A stretch of DNA of 64,000 bases from Tenacibaculum tangerinum (GCF_029853675.1 NZ_CP122539.1:434001-498000), one strand, 5' to 3'. Counted from the first letter of the stretch, positions 1 through 8,694 are shown. Program-made: numbers and translations. The notes: generated by a model from the sequence alone, not told the origin.

Positions 1-872
1 TGAATCAATTAGAAGCAGGAGGCTCAACAGCAGGAGGAGAAGGAATTGAGTTAGCATATAAATTGGCAAAAGAACATTATATTAAAGACGGAAACAACCG
101 TGTTATTTTGGCTACAGATGGAGACTTTAATGTGGGAGCGTCTAGCAATTCCGCTATGGAAGAATTAATAGAAGAAAAAAGAAAATCAGGAGTGTTTTTA
201 TCTGTTTTAGGATTTGGCTATGGAAATTACCAAGATGATAAATTAGAACTTTTAGCAGACAAAGGAAATGGAAACCATGCGTATATAGATACAATGCAAG
301 AAGCACAAAAAGTATTTGGTAAAGAATTTGGAGGAACTTTATACACCATTGCAAAAGATGTAAAAATTCAAGTAGAATTCAACCCCAAAAAAGTGCAAGC
401 GTATCGTTTAATAGGGTATGAAAATAGGTTGTTGAATGATGAAGATTTTGTAGATGATACAAAAGACGCTGGAGAATTAGGAAGTGGTCATACTGTTACT
501 GCATTATACGAAGTAATTCCAACGGGAGTAAAAAGTAAGTTTTTAAAGAAATTACCTAAACTAAAGTATACTCAAAATAAGCAAATAAATACTTTTAATG
601 ATGAGCTATTAACTGTAAAACTTAGATATAAGTTACCAAAAGAAAGCAAAAGCACAGAGTTCTTCAAAATTGTAAAAGATGAAGTAAGTACTCCTACAGA
701 TGATATGAACTTTATCGCTGCAGTAACGCTATTTGGAATGCAACTTAGCAAATCAAAATTTAGTAATAAGTCAAAAAAAGAAGATGTTTTTAGATTGATA
801 GAAGAAGGTATAGGAGAAGATACCAATGGTTATAAATCTGAATTTAAGAGGTTGGTTAAAATTTATAATTGA
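1..872 (+). CDS. vWA domain protein, YfbK-like (C-terminal part)
   Basis: The reading frame is open from base 3, so the true start lies before the window. The visible part holds the end of a von Willebrand factor A domain (VILATDGDFNVG, then SVLGFGYGNYQDDKLELLADKGNG) followed by the conserved C-terminal region seen in YfbK-type vWA proteins (AYRLIGYENRLLNDEDF; GSGHTVTALYEVIP), which is usually called DUF3520. Such proteins are secreted or envelope-bound in Bacteroidota and their substrate is unknown. The N-terminal MIDAS DxSxS motif is outside the window. The first in-frame TTG at 63 is inside the domain and is not the start. Confidence 0.85.
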   Translation, partial: NQLEAGGSTAGGEGIELAYKLAKEHYIKDGNNRVILATDGDFNVGASSNSAMEELIEEKRKSGVFLSVLGFGYGNYQDDKLELLADKGNGNHAYIDTMQEAQKVFGKEFGGTLYTIAKDVKIQVEFNPKKVQAYRLIGYENRLLNDEDFVDDTKDAGELGSGHTVTALYEVIPTGVKSKFLKKLPKLKYTQNKQINTFNDELLTVKLRYKLPKESKSTEFFKIVKDEVSTPTDDMNFIAAVTLFGMQLSKSKFSNKSKKEDVFRLIEEGIGEDTNGYKSEFKRLVKIYN

Positions 873-883
873 TAACACGATGG

Positions 884-969
884 GTAGACTTGTAGTCCGT
901 TTGATAATTTGCACCAGATTTTTTATATTGTTCTTTGTTTAAAAGCTATTAAATGAGCTCTACCAAACA
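884..969 (+). repeat. REP-like repeat, copy 1
   Basis: Begins with GTAGACTTGTAGTCCGT (884-900), where GACT and AGTC can pair across TGT. The following 70 bases match 1461-1542 imperfectly (shared TTATATTGTT, AAATGAG, TCTAC). Between this copy and the next gene (to 1145) I see only another small hairpin, CACGATgcaATCGTG, near 1062. Confidence 0.6.
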
Positions 970-1145
970 TTGTGTATTGTAGTTTTTAAATTATGCAGGA
1001 GAAAAAGGTCAGTTAGATACTGTTATTGTGTTGAGGTTGTATTAACCAATATATGTACCACACGATGCAATCGTGCGGTAGCTGGGTAATCATACAATAG
1101 GTGGGGCTGATTTACAACTTATAATTGTATGAATATCTATGTATA

Positions 1146-1472
1146 ATGACTTTGGAAACTAAAATAAAAGAATTAAAAGATTTTGTTCATGATAAGTTAG
1201 GATATACAATTACTAATATGAACGAATCATTTAACAAAACTGGAACTGATGGAATTGATGCTGAAACGTTTTTTATGGTTTTTGGTGATAATTTTCAGAT
1301 AGATATGAACACTTTTGATTATGGTAGGTATTTCTCAGGAGAGAACCCATTCTCAAATATTATCAATAATTTTTTTAAGTTTAAAGGAAAACCTCGAGAC
1401 TTTACATTTAATCATTTATTATATGTTATACATATTAAAAAATGGGTCGATCCCGAGTGTGTAGACTTGTAG
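1146..1472 (+). CDS. DUF1493-like small protein
   Basis: 108 residues starting at ATG 1146; an in-frame TTG at 1125 is less likely because family members begin close to the TLETKIKELKDFV helix. The central pattern GIDAETFFMVFGDNFQIDMNTF-DYGRYF fits DUF1493, an acyl-carrier-like fold of unknown function often found beside toxin or secretion islands, and the terminal KKWVDP matches the usual C-terminus. The last codons and stop lie inside the second REP-like repeat, so that repeat inserted at, or was captured by, the end of the gene. No signal peptide. An immunity role is only an inference from context. Confidence 0.55.
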   Translation: MTLETKIKELKDFVHDKLGYTITNMNESFNKTGTDGIDAETFFMVFGDNFQIDMNTFDYGRYFSGENPFSNIINNFFKFKGKPRDFTFNHLLYVIHIKKWVDPECVDL

Positions 1473-1542
1473 TCCGTGCAATAAGTTTACTATATTTCTT
1501 ATATTGTTTTATATTTTAAAACTATGAAATGAGGTCTACAAA
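1461..1542 (+). repeat. REP-like repeat, copy 2
   Basis: Same 17-base head as at 884-900 (GTAGACTTGTAGTCCGT, 1461-1477), followed by related sequence up to TCTACAAA. It overlaps the stop of the DUF1493-like gene. Confidence 0.6.
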
Positions 1543-1585
1543 ATATAAAAGAAAATAAGTAGATTTGATCTATTTTATAAAAATA

Positions 1586-1680
1586 ATGACAGTAGCTTGG
1601 GTCGATATTTTTACAAAATAGAGGCAAAGGTTTGTAGTTCTAAATCGGTTAAAATATTGATAAAATATAGAAGTCTATGT
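1586..1680 (+). pseudogene. REP-associated tyrosine transposase remnant 1
   Basis: The frame reads TVAWVDIFTK, stop, RQRFVVLNRLKY, two stops, NIEVYV, which lines up residue by residue with the intact start of the transposase-like gene at 2595 (TVNWIDAFTRQ ... ELYCYC). Three in-frame stops show that it is dead. A REP-like word in inverted orientation follows at 1730-1746. The rest of 1473-1814 shows no gene. Confidence 0.5.
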
Positions 1681-1729
1681 TAGAAAACCAATTAGAGATC
1701 ATAACCGTAGCTATATTTTGAAACGAAAC

Positions 1730-1746
1730 ACGGATTAGAAGTCTGC
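1730..1746 (-). repeat. REP-like repeat, inverted copy
   Basis: ACGGATTAGAAGTCTGC is close to the reverse complement of the REP head at 884 and 1461. REP elements in opposite orientation next to a RAYT remnant are the expected arrangement for that family. Confidence 0.45.
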
Positions 1747-1814
1747 GTTATCAAATTGGGAAAGTTTAATTAGCATGTTAATCAATCTACAAGAGTAAAA
1801 AAGAAATAATACAT

Positions 1815-1982
1815 ATGGGAGGCGGATATAGTAGTATACGTGATTTGGGTGCTTTCTTAATATGGATGCTTAAAGGTTTTAGAGGAAAGTATTCTGAATG
1901 GAGAGAAAATGAGAATGCCTTTATATTGGGACTTTCTTTTATAATTGTTGTAGTTTTAATTTTAGGAGGAAGATTATGGTGA
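1815..1982 (+). CDS. Small membrane protein, 55 aa
   Basis: MGGGYSSIRDLGAFLIWMLK at the N-terminus is followed by a basic and polar stretch and one clear transmembrane segment near residues 37-53 (FILGLSFIIVVVLILGG). The gene overlaps the start of the next one by seven bases, which argues for translational coupling. I recall similar tiny glycine-headed membrane proteins in Bacteroidota accessory regions but cannot name a function. It could belong to a toxin-immunity module together with its neighbour. Confidence 0.6.
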   Translation: MGGGYSSIRDLGAFLIWMLKGFRGKYSEWRENENAFILGLSFIIVVVLILGGRLW

Positions 1983-2446
1983 TGTGTTTTTTAAAAACAA
2001 TGCTTGATAATATGGAAGAAATAATTAGAAATTATATTTTATTTATAAAAAAATTTGAGGGTGTTTTTAATGAAAAATATAATATTGTCAATGGTTTATG
2101 GAGTGATATTGATAAGTCGGTTTCTAGGAAAGGAAATATAGGTGATTATAAATATAATTTTCACGGAAGAGGATGCAGGATAGAATATAATAATATTATT
2201 TGTGAATATGATTCAGGTTTTATTGATAAAGCAACTATCAATTTTTCAGTTTGGAAATTATTTAAATTCATTGAAACAAATCCAAATTTATCAAATATGA
2301 GTATGAATGATGTTTATTCTGGAATTTTAGACTTAATTGAGAAAAAAATTGTAGAGAAGTCATTGATAGAAGAGGTTGATACAGGGACATATGATATAAA
2401 TAAGGATTATCTCCGCACCTTGACATTTGAGCGTTATCGGAAATGA
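1976..2446 (+). CDS. DUF6896-like protein
   Basis: 156 residues if started at ATG 1976, inside the end of the 55-aa gene; in-frame ATGs at 1982, 2000 and 2012 are alternatives. The core YKYNFHGRGCRIEY, a phenylalanine-histidine-glycine motif with a following cysteine, and the FSVWKLFKFIE helix resemble DUF6896, a family common among immunity-type genes. No signal peptide or membrane segment is visible. The tail (TLTFERYRK) may not be original, since the sequence right after it (to about 2500) is repeat-like, with GCTACCGCTAGG-type words. Confidence 0.5.
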   Translation: MVMCFLKTMLDNMEEIIRNYILFIKKFEGVFNEKYNIVNGLWSDIDKSVSRKGNIGDYKYNFHGRGCRIEYNNIICEYDSGFIDKATINFSVWKLFKFIETNPNLSNMSMNDVYSGILDLIEKKIVEKSLIEEVDTGTYDINKDYLRTLTFERYRK

Positions 2447-2594
2447 CTCCCGCTGCCGCTAGAGTGTAAAAATAATAGCTACCGCTAGGTTACAACTAGT
2501 GTCGAGTAAGAGTAAGTATGAGATGCTATTAAAAAATAATATAAAAACTACTTTGAAGTAAAATTTAAGGTAGTTTTTGTATTTTAGAAGCGCT

Positions 2595-2777
2595 ATGAGT
2601 AGAAACTATAAATTTCATAATAAATCAGGGTTGTATTTTGTGTCTTTTGCTACGGTAAATTGGATAGATGCTTTTACAAGACAAGTTTATTTTGATGTAC
2701 TAGTAGAAAGTGTTAATTATTGTAGAGAAAATAAAGATATAGAACTATATTGCTACTGTTCAAGTGCCAGCAACTAA
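2595..2777 (+). pseudogene. REP-associated tyrosine transposase (RAYT), truncated
   Basis: From ATG 2595 the product starts MSRNYKFHNKSGLYFVSFAT and continues to ELYCYC, the standard N-terminal third of IS200-like Y1 transposases of the RAYT type. The frame then ends in SSASN where family members have a C-x-MPSHIH stretch carrying the metal-binding HUH motif. Both that motif and the catalytic tyrosine are missing, so it cannot be active. Bases 2778-2879 hold no recognisable continuation. Confidence 0.7.
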
Positions 2778-2879
2778 CATGATGATTTTACAGTTTTAGA
2801 AATAGATGATAAAGGTTTTATAAGGTAGTGTTTTTTGATGCTGTATGTTCCCCAATAGTCTTGGAGACTAGTGGTAGCA

Positions 2880-3014
2880 GGTGAAACAGGTGGTTTGGTG
2901 TATTATGAATTATCACCTGTACGACCCGATTTGGTACTTAAAGATTTGATAAATATCACACAGTAAGATTTGTTGCCAGAATATGAATTGACTTTTTATA
3001 AAGAAGTGAAGTAG
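2880..3014 (+). pseudogene. ABC transporter substrate-binding protein, C-terminal remnant
   Basis: The frame from 2880 reads GETGGLVYYELSPVRPDLV, LKDLINITQ, stop, DLLPEYELTFYKEVK, stop. Iron- or cobalamin-type periplasmic binding proteins of Bacteroidota end in just this way (RPDLVLKDLI, HPELLP-Y, FYK). One internal stop and the lack of any upstream part make it a fragment. The space from 3015 to 3169 shows no gene and is AT-rich. Confidence 0.5.
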
Positions 3015-3169
3015 GTTTTTGAATTATGACTGATGATTAATGAATTGACTAAAATTTAGATTTATATTGATTTTTAATTTAAACTATTATCTTAGCTATT
3101 TGTGATATAATTTATTAATACGAAATCATATTCTTAGATAATGTTGTAATCGTAAAATAAAAATGAAAG

Positions 3170-3631
3170 ATGATTAAAGGACTTTATGAAACTCACCTCG
3201 ATGTTGAGAATTTAGAAAACTCAATTGAATTTTACACTGAAATACTTGGATTAAAACAATGTAGATATGATGAAGAACGACGAATAGCCTTTTTCTGGAT
3301 TGGAAAAGATAAACAAGCAATGCTCGGTTTATGGGAAAAGCCCAAAGATGAAATTAGTTTAAGACATTTTGCTTTTCAATGTGACCCAGAATGGATAATC
3401 AATAAATCAATTGATTTCTTAAAATCTCACAACTTAAACTACTGGAATTTTCTACAAAATGATAATGAACAACCCATGGTTTTTTGTTGGGTGCCAGCAG
3501 TATCAATATACTTCACCGATCCTGATGGAAATTATCTTGAATTCATAGGTGTTTTATCAGGCAAGACTATGCCTAATGAAGAGAAGCGAGTTGTCACTTA
3601 TAAAGAATGGCTTCAAATTAAAGACGAATAA
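3170..3631 (+). CDS. VOC family protein (glyoxalase/dioxygenase fold)
   Basis: 153 residues covering one vicinal-oxygen-chelate unit: HLDVENLENSIEFYTEILGL opens the first beta-alpha-beta-beta-beta module and YFTDPDGNYLEFIG closes the second, with the metal-ligand pattern H9, H61-F, and E in LEFIG. This is the usual layout for small glyoxalase-like enzymes, including fosfomycin and bleomycin resistance relatives; the substrate cannot be read from sequence. The start at ATG 3170 gives the standard short lead before the first strand. It stands alone, convergent with the AlkB-like gene. Confidence 0.8.
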   Translation: MIKGLYETHLDVENLENSIEFYTEILGLKQCRYDEERRIAFFWIGKDKQAMLGLWEKPKDEISLRHFAFQCDPEWIINKSIDFLKSHNLNYWNFLQNDNEQPMVFCWVPAVSIYFTDPDGNYLEFIGVLSGKTMPNEEKRVVTYKEWLQIKDE

Positions 3632-3693
3632 AAGATCATTAATAGAAGCTAAATAATTTAGAATTAATGGATTACACCGCGCTGAATCCAACC

Positions 3694-4302
3694 CTACCCC
3701 ACAATCGTGCGAAATGTTAAGTTTATACGTGGTCGGTGAACTTTTTTGGTGGGTGGTAATCGGTGTAGCCAATGGGTTTGGGTTTCGTCTTTCATAACTA
3801 ACAGCGAACCGTGTTCTAACACTTTATATACTGTTTCTTTGGTTCGTTTGTGTTTAAAACCAAAACGTCTTGCTGCTCCTAAACTTACCGAAGCAATGGC
3901 TCCGTTCTTTTTTAAATCTTTTTCGCCGTCGCTGTGCCATGCCATACCTTCTGAACCATCGTGGTATAAATTTAGTAAACAAGAATTGTAGGTTTCGTTG
4001 GTCTCATGTTCCACTAATTTTTTTAACGCTACTAATTCTTTAGTGAAGGGTAAGGCTGTTTTAGTGATGTTAGAATAGGAATATTCAAAAGCTTGTTCGG
4101 CATACCAAGCCACTTTCCGTTTGGTTACCACACGTTTTCCAAAAATAATCGCTTCGTCATTGCGCCACTCAATAGAATTCAATAACGCTTCATAATATGC
4201 ATCTGCTTCTTTTTTTGGCAACACCATTCCGTAGTACTGTACTGTTCCGTCTTTCGGAAGTAGGTTTACATGAACATCATCAAATTGTGAGAATAAATCC
4301 AC
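3694..4302 (-). CDS. AlkB-like 2-oxoglutarate/Fe(II) dioxygenase
   Basis: 202 residues of the ALKBH2/3-like branch, enzymes that remove alkyl lesions from DNA bases by oxidation. Iron ligands are H123 and D125 (AWHSD) and H180 (WLHRLP); PRINLTFR near residues 191-198 holds the 2-oxoglutarate arginines. The start is GTG at 4302, directly after an in-frame TAA; family members begin MDLF at this spot, so GTG initiation is well supported. It is probably cytoplasmic. A 70-codon ORF ends just upstream on the same strand. Confidence 0.88.
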   Translation of the reverse strand: MDLFSQFDDVHVNLLPKDGTVQYYGMVLPKKEADAYYEALLNSIEWRNDEAIIFGKRVVTKRKVAWYAEQAFEYSYSNITKTALPFTKELVALKKLVEHETNETYNSCLLNLYHDGSEGMAWHSDGEKDLKKNGAIASVSLGAARRFGFKHKRTKETVYKVLEHGSLLVMKDETQTHWLHRLPPTKKVHRPRINLTFRTIVG

Positions 4303-4515
4303 TTATATAAAAAAATAACCATAAAAATCAGAAGGACATGGAATCATGCAACACCAAACTGTTATATACTCCCTCCTAAAAACATCTACAAGTTCATACA
4401 AAGGATTACAGAGAAAAATTAAGATTAAAACGATACTCAACAGCCTAAAAAATAAGTTCGTTTTATTCGTTTTTTGGTATTCAAAAGTGATATGTAAGTC
4501 CTTTTCCATACTCAA
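4303..4515 (-). CDS. Possible small membrane protein, 70 aa
   Basis: Reads MSMEKDLHITFEYQKTNKTN followed by a plausible membrane segment LLSIVLILIFLCNPLYEL. It ends three bases before the GTG of the AlkB-like gene. I do not recognise a family, and an ORF on the opposite strand overlaps it. Support is the hydrophobic segment and the tight spacing only. Confidence 0.3.
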   Translation of the reverse strand: MSMEKDLHITFEYQKTNKTNLFFRLLSIVLILIFLCNPLYELVDVFRREYITVWCCMIPCPSDFYGYFFI

Positions 4516-4572
4516 ATATAAAAAAAACTCCAGTAACTTACAGGGGTTTCTGTACGTATTTTACTGATTTCT

Positions 4573-4677
4573 TTAAATAACAGGAATCTTGCTGTTCATA
4601 ATGCCTATTTTGATTTTAATGATTTGTTTTTCTAAAACCTTCTGCGTTTCTAAAAAAAGTTTATCTTGAATGGTTAA
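4573..4677 (-). other. Possible C-terminal gene fragment
   Basis: A 34-codon frame (TIQDKLFLETQKVLEKQIIK then IKIGIMNSKIPVI, stop) has protein-like composition but no start. It may be the end of a lost gene; nothing else is seen between 4516 and 4721. Confidence 0.2.
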
Positions 4678-4721
4678 TCAAGTCAAAAAACATGCACAAA
4701 TATAATCGCAAAAGGTAAAAA

Positions 4722-5720
4722 TTAACTTAAAAACCCTTGTTCTTTCATCCAATCGTTGGAATAAATTTTATTCATATAACGAGAACCGTGGTCAGGTAAA
4801 ATCACTACGACTACACTGTCTTTATCAAAAAATCCGTTATCGGCATATTGCTGTGTAGCTTGTAGTGCAGCTCCTGAGGTATACCCAGCGAAAATTCCTT
4901 CTGTTTTTACCAATTCTCTGGCTTTTAAAGCAGCTTCTTTATCCGATACTTTTTCATATACATCAACCACATCAAAATCGGTAGACGTGGGAATTAAGTT
5001 TTTACCCAATCCTTCGATTTTATACGGACTAATTTCATTGGCATCAAACTCTCCTGTTTCATGATATTTTTTAATGACAGACCCCATGGCATCAACTCCT
5101 AAAATTTTTATATCAGGATTTTGCTCTTTTAAATATCTCGCTGTTCCAGAAATCGTGCCTCCTGTACCGCTTGCAGCAACTACATGAGTTACGCTCCCGT
5201 TAGTTTGTTCCCAAATTTCAGGTCCTGTTGTCTTATAATGGGCTTCTATATTCAATTCATTAAAATACTGATTGATATAAATAGACCCTGAATGTTCTCG
5301 GTGTAATCGTTTGGCTACTTCGTAATACGAGCGAGGGTCGTTAGGAGGAACATTTGCAGGGCATACGTGTACCTCTGCTCCCATCGACTTTAGCATGTCT
5401 ATTTTATCTTTTGAAGATTTATCACTCACGGCCAAAATACATCGGTAACCTTTTACAATACTTATCATAGCTAATGAAAACCCTGTATTCCCCGAAGTAG
5501 TTTCTACAATAATATCGCCTTCTTTTACAATTCCTTTTTCTTCAGCCGTTTCTATGATGTGTAAAGCAATTCGATCTTTTGCAGAATGCCCAGGGTTAAA
5601 GGCTTCCAGTTTTGCATAGTAGGTACCCGGTAAGTTTTTAGTAATTCGGTGCAGTTGAATCATGGGGGTTTCACCTACTAAATCTATTATCGAATTGGTT
5701 ATACCTTGATGTCTCTTCAT
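4722..5720 (-). CDS. PLP-dependent cysteine synthase / cystathionine beta-synthase-like enzyme
   Basis: 332 residues of the fold II PLP family. The PLP lysine is K48 in NPGHSAKDR (CysK usually has NPGGSVKDR), TSGNTG at 75-80 binds the phosphate or substrate carboxylate, and a glycine-rich [13 protein letters not shown] follows near 185. Such enzymes use O-acetylserine with sulfide, or serine with homocysteine; the missing haem and CBS domains and the altered GHSA motif leave the exact reaction open. It starts at ATG 5720 with an intergenic palindromic repeat directly upstream. Cytoplasmic. Confidence 0.82.
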   Translation of the reverse strand: MKRHQGITNSIIDLVGETPMIQLHRITKNLPGTYYAKLEAFNPGHSAKDRIALHIIETAEEKGIVKEGDIIVETTSGNTGFSLAMISIVKGYRCILAVSDKSSKDKIDMLKSMGAEVHVCPANVPPNDPRSYYEVAKRLHREHSGSIYINQYFNELNIEAHYKTTGPEIWEQTNGSVTHVVAASGTGGTISGTARYLKEQNPDIKILGVDAMGSVIKKYHETGEFDANEISPYKIEGLGKNLIPTSTDFDVVDVYEKVSDKEAALKARELVKTEGIFAGYTSGAALQATQQYADNGFFDKDSVVVVILPDHGSRYMNKIYSNDWMKEQGFLS

Positions 5721-5741
5721 TATAGTTTTTAAATAAGAAAA

Positions 5742-5805
5742 GTGTCATTACGAAATACGGACACGAAAAATCTGTTGAGATTGCTCGTTGCTTTCGCAAT
5801 GACAC
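5742..5805. repeat. Intergenic palindromic repeat
   Basis: GTGTCATTACGAA (5742-5754) pairs with TTCGCAATGACAC (5793-5805) with one mismatch. This GTCATTGCGA...TCGCAATGAC type of dispersed repeat is common between genes in many bacteria. A worn half-copy (CGTTGCTATCGCTCCTCGTT, then ATGACG) lies near 13793-13819. Confidence 0.6.
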
Positions 5806-5833
5806 TTACACTCAATCGAGCGCAAAAATATAA

Positions 5834-7996
5834 TTATTTTTTTAACTTATCCTCTAACATTAAAAAGAACGTATATTCTTCTGCTGTTTCTTTTAAAGCA
5901 TCGAACCTTCCTGAAGCTCCTCCATGACCTGCTTCCATGTTGGTATGCAAGAATAATAAGTTGTTATCTGTTTTTACATCTCGTAGTTTGGCAACCCATT
6001 TTGCGGGCTCCCAATACTGAACTTGACTATCGTGTAAGCCTGTAGTAACCAACATGTTTGGATACGCTTTCGCTTCAACTTGATCATAAGGAGAATACGA
6101 TTTAATATAGTCGTAGTACTCTTTGTCATTTGGATTTCCCCATTCGTCATACTCTCCTGTTGTTAATGGAATACTATCGTCTAACATAGTAGAAATAACG
6201 TCTACAAAGGGTACTGCAGCAATTATACCGTTGTATAATTCAGGATTCATATTGATAACAGCTCCCATTAACAAACCTCCAGCAGAGCCTCCCATGGCAT
6301 ATAAATGTTGAGGTGAGGTGTAGCCGTTATCAATTAGATATTTAGAGCAGTCAATAAAATCGGTAAAAGTATTTTTCTTATTCAGCATTCTACCATCTTC
6401 ATACCAGTCACGTCCTAAATACTGACTTCCTCTAATGTGTGCCAATGCATATACAAAGCCACGGTCTAATAAACTTAAACGTGTGGTTGAAAACCCGTCA
6501 TTTATGGTGTATCCGTAAGAACCATAGGCATATTGTAATACGGGTGTGTTTTTATCAAGCTTGGTATCTTTATGATAGACAATAGACAAGGCTACTTTTT
6601 TTCCGTCACGTGCGGGTACCCAAATACGTTTGCTTATGTAATTGTTTTTATCAAACTTTCCTCCTAAAACTTCTTGCTCTTTTTTGATTTCTTTTGATTG
6701 GTCTCTCATATTGAAATCAATCACCGAACTTGGAGTTGTCATCGAATTGTAGGAATACCGAATGACTTCAGTGTCAAACTCAGGATTTCCATACACTCCT
6801 GCAGAATAGGTTTCTTCATCGAAAGGTAAATAGTAATCTTGGGTTCCGTCCCAACGTTTGATACGGATTTTATTCAATCCTTCGTTTCTTTCTTCTAAAA
6901 CTATATAGTCTTTAAAAATTGAGAAATCTTCAAACAGGGTGTCTTCTCTATGCGGTATAACATCTACCCAGTTTTCTTTTCCTGGTTTATCTACAGGGGT
7001 TTTCATCAACTTAAAGTTCGTTGCCCCATCTTTATTGGTTTTAATATAAAAGTGATCTCCGTAGTGTGCGATATCGTATTCTAAATCGCGTTCACGAGGT
7101 TGGATAATTTTTAACTCACTATTAGGATTATCGGCTTCTAGTACGTGGTATTCGTTTGAAACCGTGCTGTAAGAGCCTACAATGATGTATTTTTTTGATT
7201 TTGATTTGGTTACAAATGCCCCAAACGTATCGTCTTTTTCTTCGTATACCAATTCATCTAAAGCAGCATCAGAACCCAAAGTATGCTTGTAAATCTTTGA
7301 AGAACGTAAGGTTACTGGGTCTTTTTTTGCATAAAACAAAGTTTTGTTATCATTTGCCCAAACCGAACTCCCTGTAGTGTTCTCAATAACATCTTTGTAA
7401 ATTTTACCTGTTTCTAGGTTTTTAATTCTGATGAAATATTGACGACGACTTACGGTATCGGTCGCGAAAGCTGCCATTGTGTTGTCTGGAGAGATAGTTA
7501 ATCCGCCTAACTGAAAATAATCATATCCTTTTGCCTCGTTGTTTACGTTAAACATGATTTCCTCTTCAGCCTCTAAAGTTTCTTTTTTACGACTGTAAAT
7601 AGGGTATTGTTGTCCTTTTTCGTAACGAGTGATGTAAAAATATCCGTTCTTTTTGTAGGGTACAGACTCGTCATCTTCCTTTATGCGGCCTTTCATTTCT
7701 TGAAACAACATTTCTTGAAACGTTGTTGTTTCTTTGGTCATTTCTTCATAATAGGCATTTTCTGCATTCAGGTAATCGTATACTTTTTGGGTTTGTTCAT
7801 CTTTTACTTTTGCATTTTTTTGGGCATCTGTTAAACGCATCCAAAAGTAATCATCTACACGAATATCTCCGTGTTTCTCTAAGTTAGTGGGTTGTTTTTC
7901 AGCAATTGGTGCTTTTGTATCTTTCGTCATCTCTTGTTTTTTGCAAGAACCAAAAATAAGACTAAAAAACAAAGCAGGAAGCATTATTTTTTTCAT
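5834..7996 (-). CDS. ptrB: S9 family peptidase, oligopeptidase B / prolyl oligopeptidase type (lipoprotein)
   Basis: 720 residues from ATG 7996. An upstream in-frame ATG exists, but MKKIMLPALFFSLIFGSC is a lipoprotein signal with C18 as the lipidated cysteine, so 7996 is preferred. An N-terminal beta-propeller is followed by the alpha/beta-hydrolase domain with S571 (GGSAGG), D656 (GLHDSQV) and H691 (AGHGG) as catalytic triad. The YGSYGY stretch near 491 forms part of the oxyanion hole. It would cut oligopeptides, likely after basic residues, in the periplasm. It is divergent from ybaB, with only about 75 bases for both promoters. Confidence 0.92.
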   Translation of the reverse strand: MKKIMLPALFFSLIFGSCKKQEMTKDTKAPIAEKQPTNLEKHGDIRVDDYFWMRLTDAQKNAKVKDEQTQKVYDYLNAENAYYEEMTKETTTFQEMLFQEMKGRIKEDDESVPYKKNGYFYITRYEKGQQYPIYSRKKETLEAEEEIMFNVNNEAKGYDYFQLGGLTISPDNTMAAFATDTVSRRQYFIRIKNLETGKIYKDVIENTTGSSVWANDNKTLFYAKKDPVTLRSSKIYKHTLGSDAALDELVYEEKDDTFGAFVTKSKSKKYIIVGSYSTVSNEYHVLEADNPNSELKIIQPRERDLEYDIAHYGDHFYIKTNKDGATNFKLMKTPVDKPGKENWVDVIPHREDTLFEDFSIFKDYIVLEERNEGLNKIRIKRWDGTQDYYLPFDEETYSAGVYGNPEFDTEVIRYSYNSMTTPSSVIDFNMRDQSKEIKKEQEVLGGKFDKNNYISKRIWVPARDGKKVALSIVYHKDTKLDKNTPVLQYAYGSYGYTINDGFSTTRLSLLDRGFVYALAHIRGSQYLGRDWYEDGRMLNKKNTFTDFIDCSKYLIDNGYTSPQHLYAMGGSAGGLLMGAVINMNPELYNGIIAAVPFVDVISTMLDDSIPLTTGEYDEWGNPNDKEYYDYIKSYSPYDQVEAKAYPNMLVTTGLHDSQVQYWEPAKWVAKLRDVKTDNNLLFLHTNMEAGHGGASGRFDALKETAEEYTFFLMLEDKLKK

Positions 7997-8070
7997 TTTT
8001 TTAAGTTGATTTATATTTCTTGTGAAAATACTATTTTTGTTGCTAACTAAATCATAAAAGCAATACAAAG

Positions 8071-8394
8071 ATGTTCGGAGATATTTCTGGAATGATGGGC
8101 AAACTTAAAGAAGCCCAACAAAAAGTAGAAGAGACAAAAAAACGATTAGATACCGTTTTAATTGACGAAGCAGTGGCTAACGGGAATGTTAAAGTTACGG
8201 TGACTGCTAATCGTGAAATTAAAGCTATTTCTATTGATGAATCTTTATTAGAAGATAAAGAAGAGCTAGAAGATTATTTAATTGTAGCTCTAAACAAAGC
8301 TCTGAAACGTGCTGGTGAAATTAACGAACAAGAACTAGCCCTTGCCGCTAAAAGCGGAATGCCTAACATTCCTGGAATGGACTTGTTTAAATAA
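8071..8394 (+). CDS. ybaB: YbaB/EbfC family nucleoid-associated protein
   Basis: 107 residues, the typical length. [20 protein letters not shown] opens the long helix, followed by the [17 protein letters not shown] strand region that forms the dimeric DNA-binding tweezers. The C-terminal [12 protein letters not shown] is the usual Bacteroidota ending. It binds DNA in the cytoplasm. In many bacteria it sits beside dnaX and recR, but not here; instead it heads a run of two small membrane genes, with only six bases to the next start. Confidence 0.9.
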   Translation: MFGDISGMMGKLKEAQQKVEETKKRLDTVLIDEAVANGNVKVTVTANREIKAISIDESLLEDKEELEDYLIVALNKALKRAGEINEQELALAAKSGMPNIPGMDLFK

Positions 8395-8400
8395 CAGTTT

Positions 8401-8694
8401 ATGCCGTTACAATTAGAAGATTATATGTTACCCTGCTTAAACAAAAAACTCTTTGGAGTAGATTGTTTGGGTTGTGGCATGCAACGTGCTTTGAATTTGG
8501 TTCTTCATGGGGAATTTGTCGCTGCTTTTAAAATGTACCCTGCGATATACACCCTGCTACTGTTAGCTCTTGTTGTTTGTATAAACTTCTTCTACAAAGT
8601 AAAATATGCTCAAAAAATAATCAGTATATTGGCCATCATTAATATAATTATCATTGTGAGTAGTTATGTTATAAAAATGAATCAATTAATTTAA
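8401..8694 (+). CDS. DUF2752 family membrane protein
   Basis: 97 residues. The hallmark is a cysteine-rich head, PCLNKKLFGVDCLGCGMQRAL, with the CxxCGxxRAL signature of DUF2752, followed by HGEFVAAFKMYP and two membrane segments (about residues 46-63 and 70-90). Function is unknown. It nearly always neighbours a CCC-motif membrane protein in Bacteroidota, as it does here, so the two probably act together in the inner membrane. Confidence 0.85.
   Translation: MPLQLEDYMLPCLNKKLFGVDCLGCGMQRALNLVLHGEFVAAFKMYPAIYTLLLLALVVCINFFYKVKYAQKIISILAIINIIIIVSSYVIKMNQLI

Noticed and set aside
3699..3715. Second copy of the CACGAT/ATCGTG hairpin seen near 1062
   Set aside because: The shared ACAATCGTGCG word lies inside the last codons of the AlkB-like gene and is accounted for by coding sequence.
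4346..4567. 73-codon plus-strand frame near the AlkB-like gene
   Set aside because: Lysine- and serine-rich without domain features; it overlaps a minus-strand frame with a better membrane segment and tighter spacing.
5742..5927. 61-codon frame starting in the intergenic palindrome
   Set aside because: It translates a repeat and the end of the peptidase gene; no independent support.
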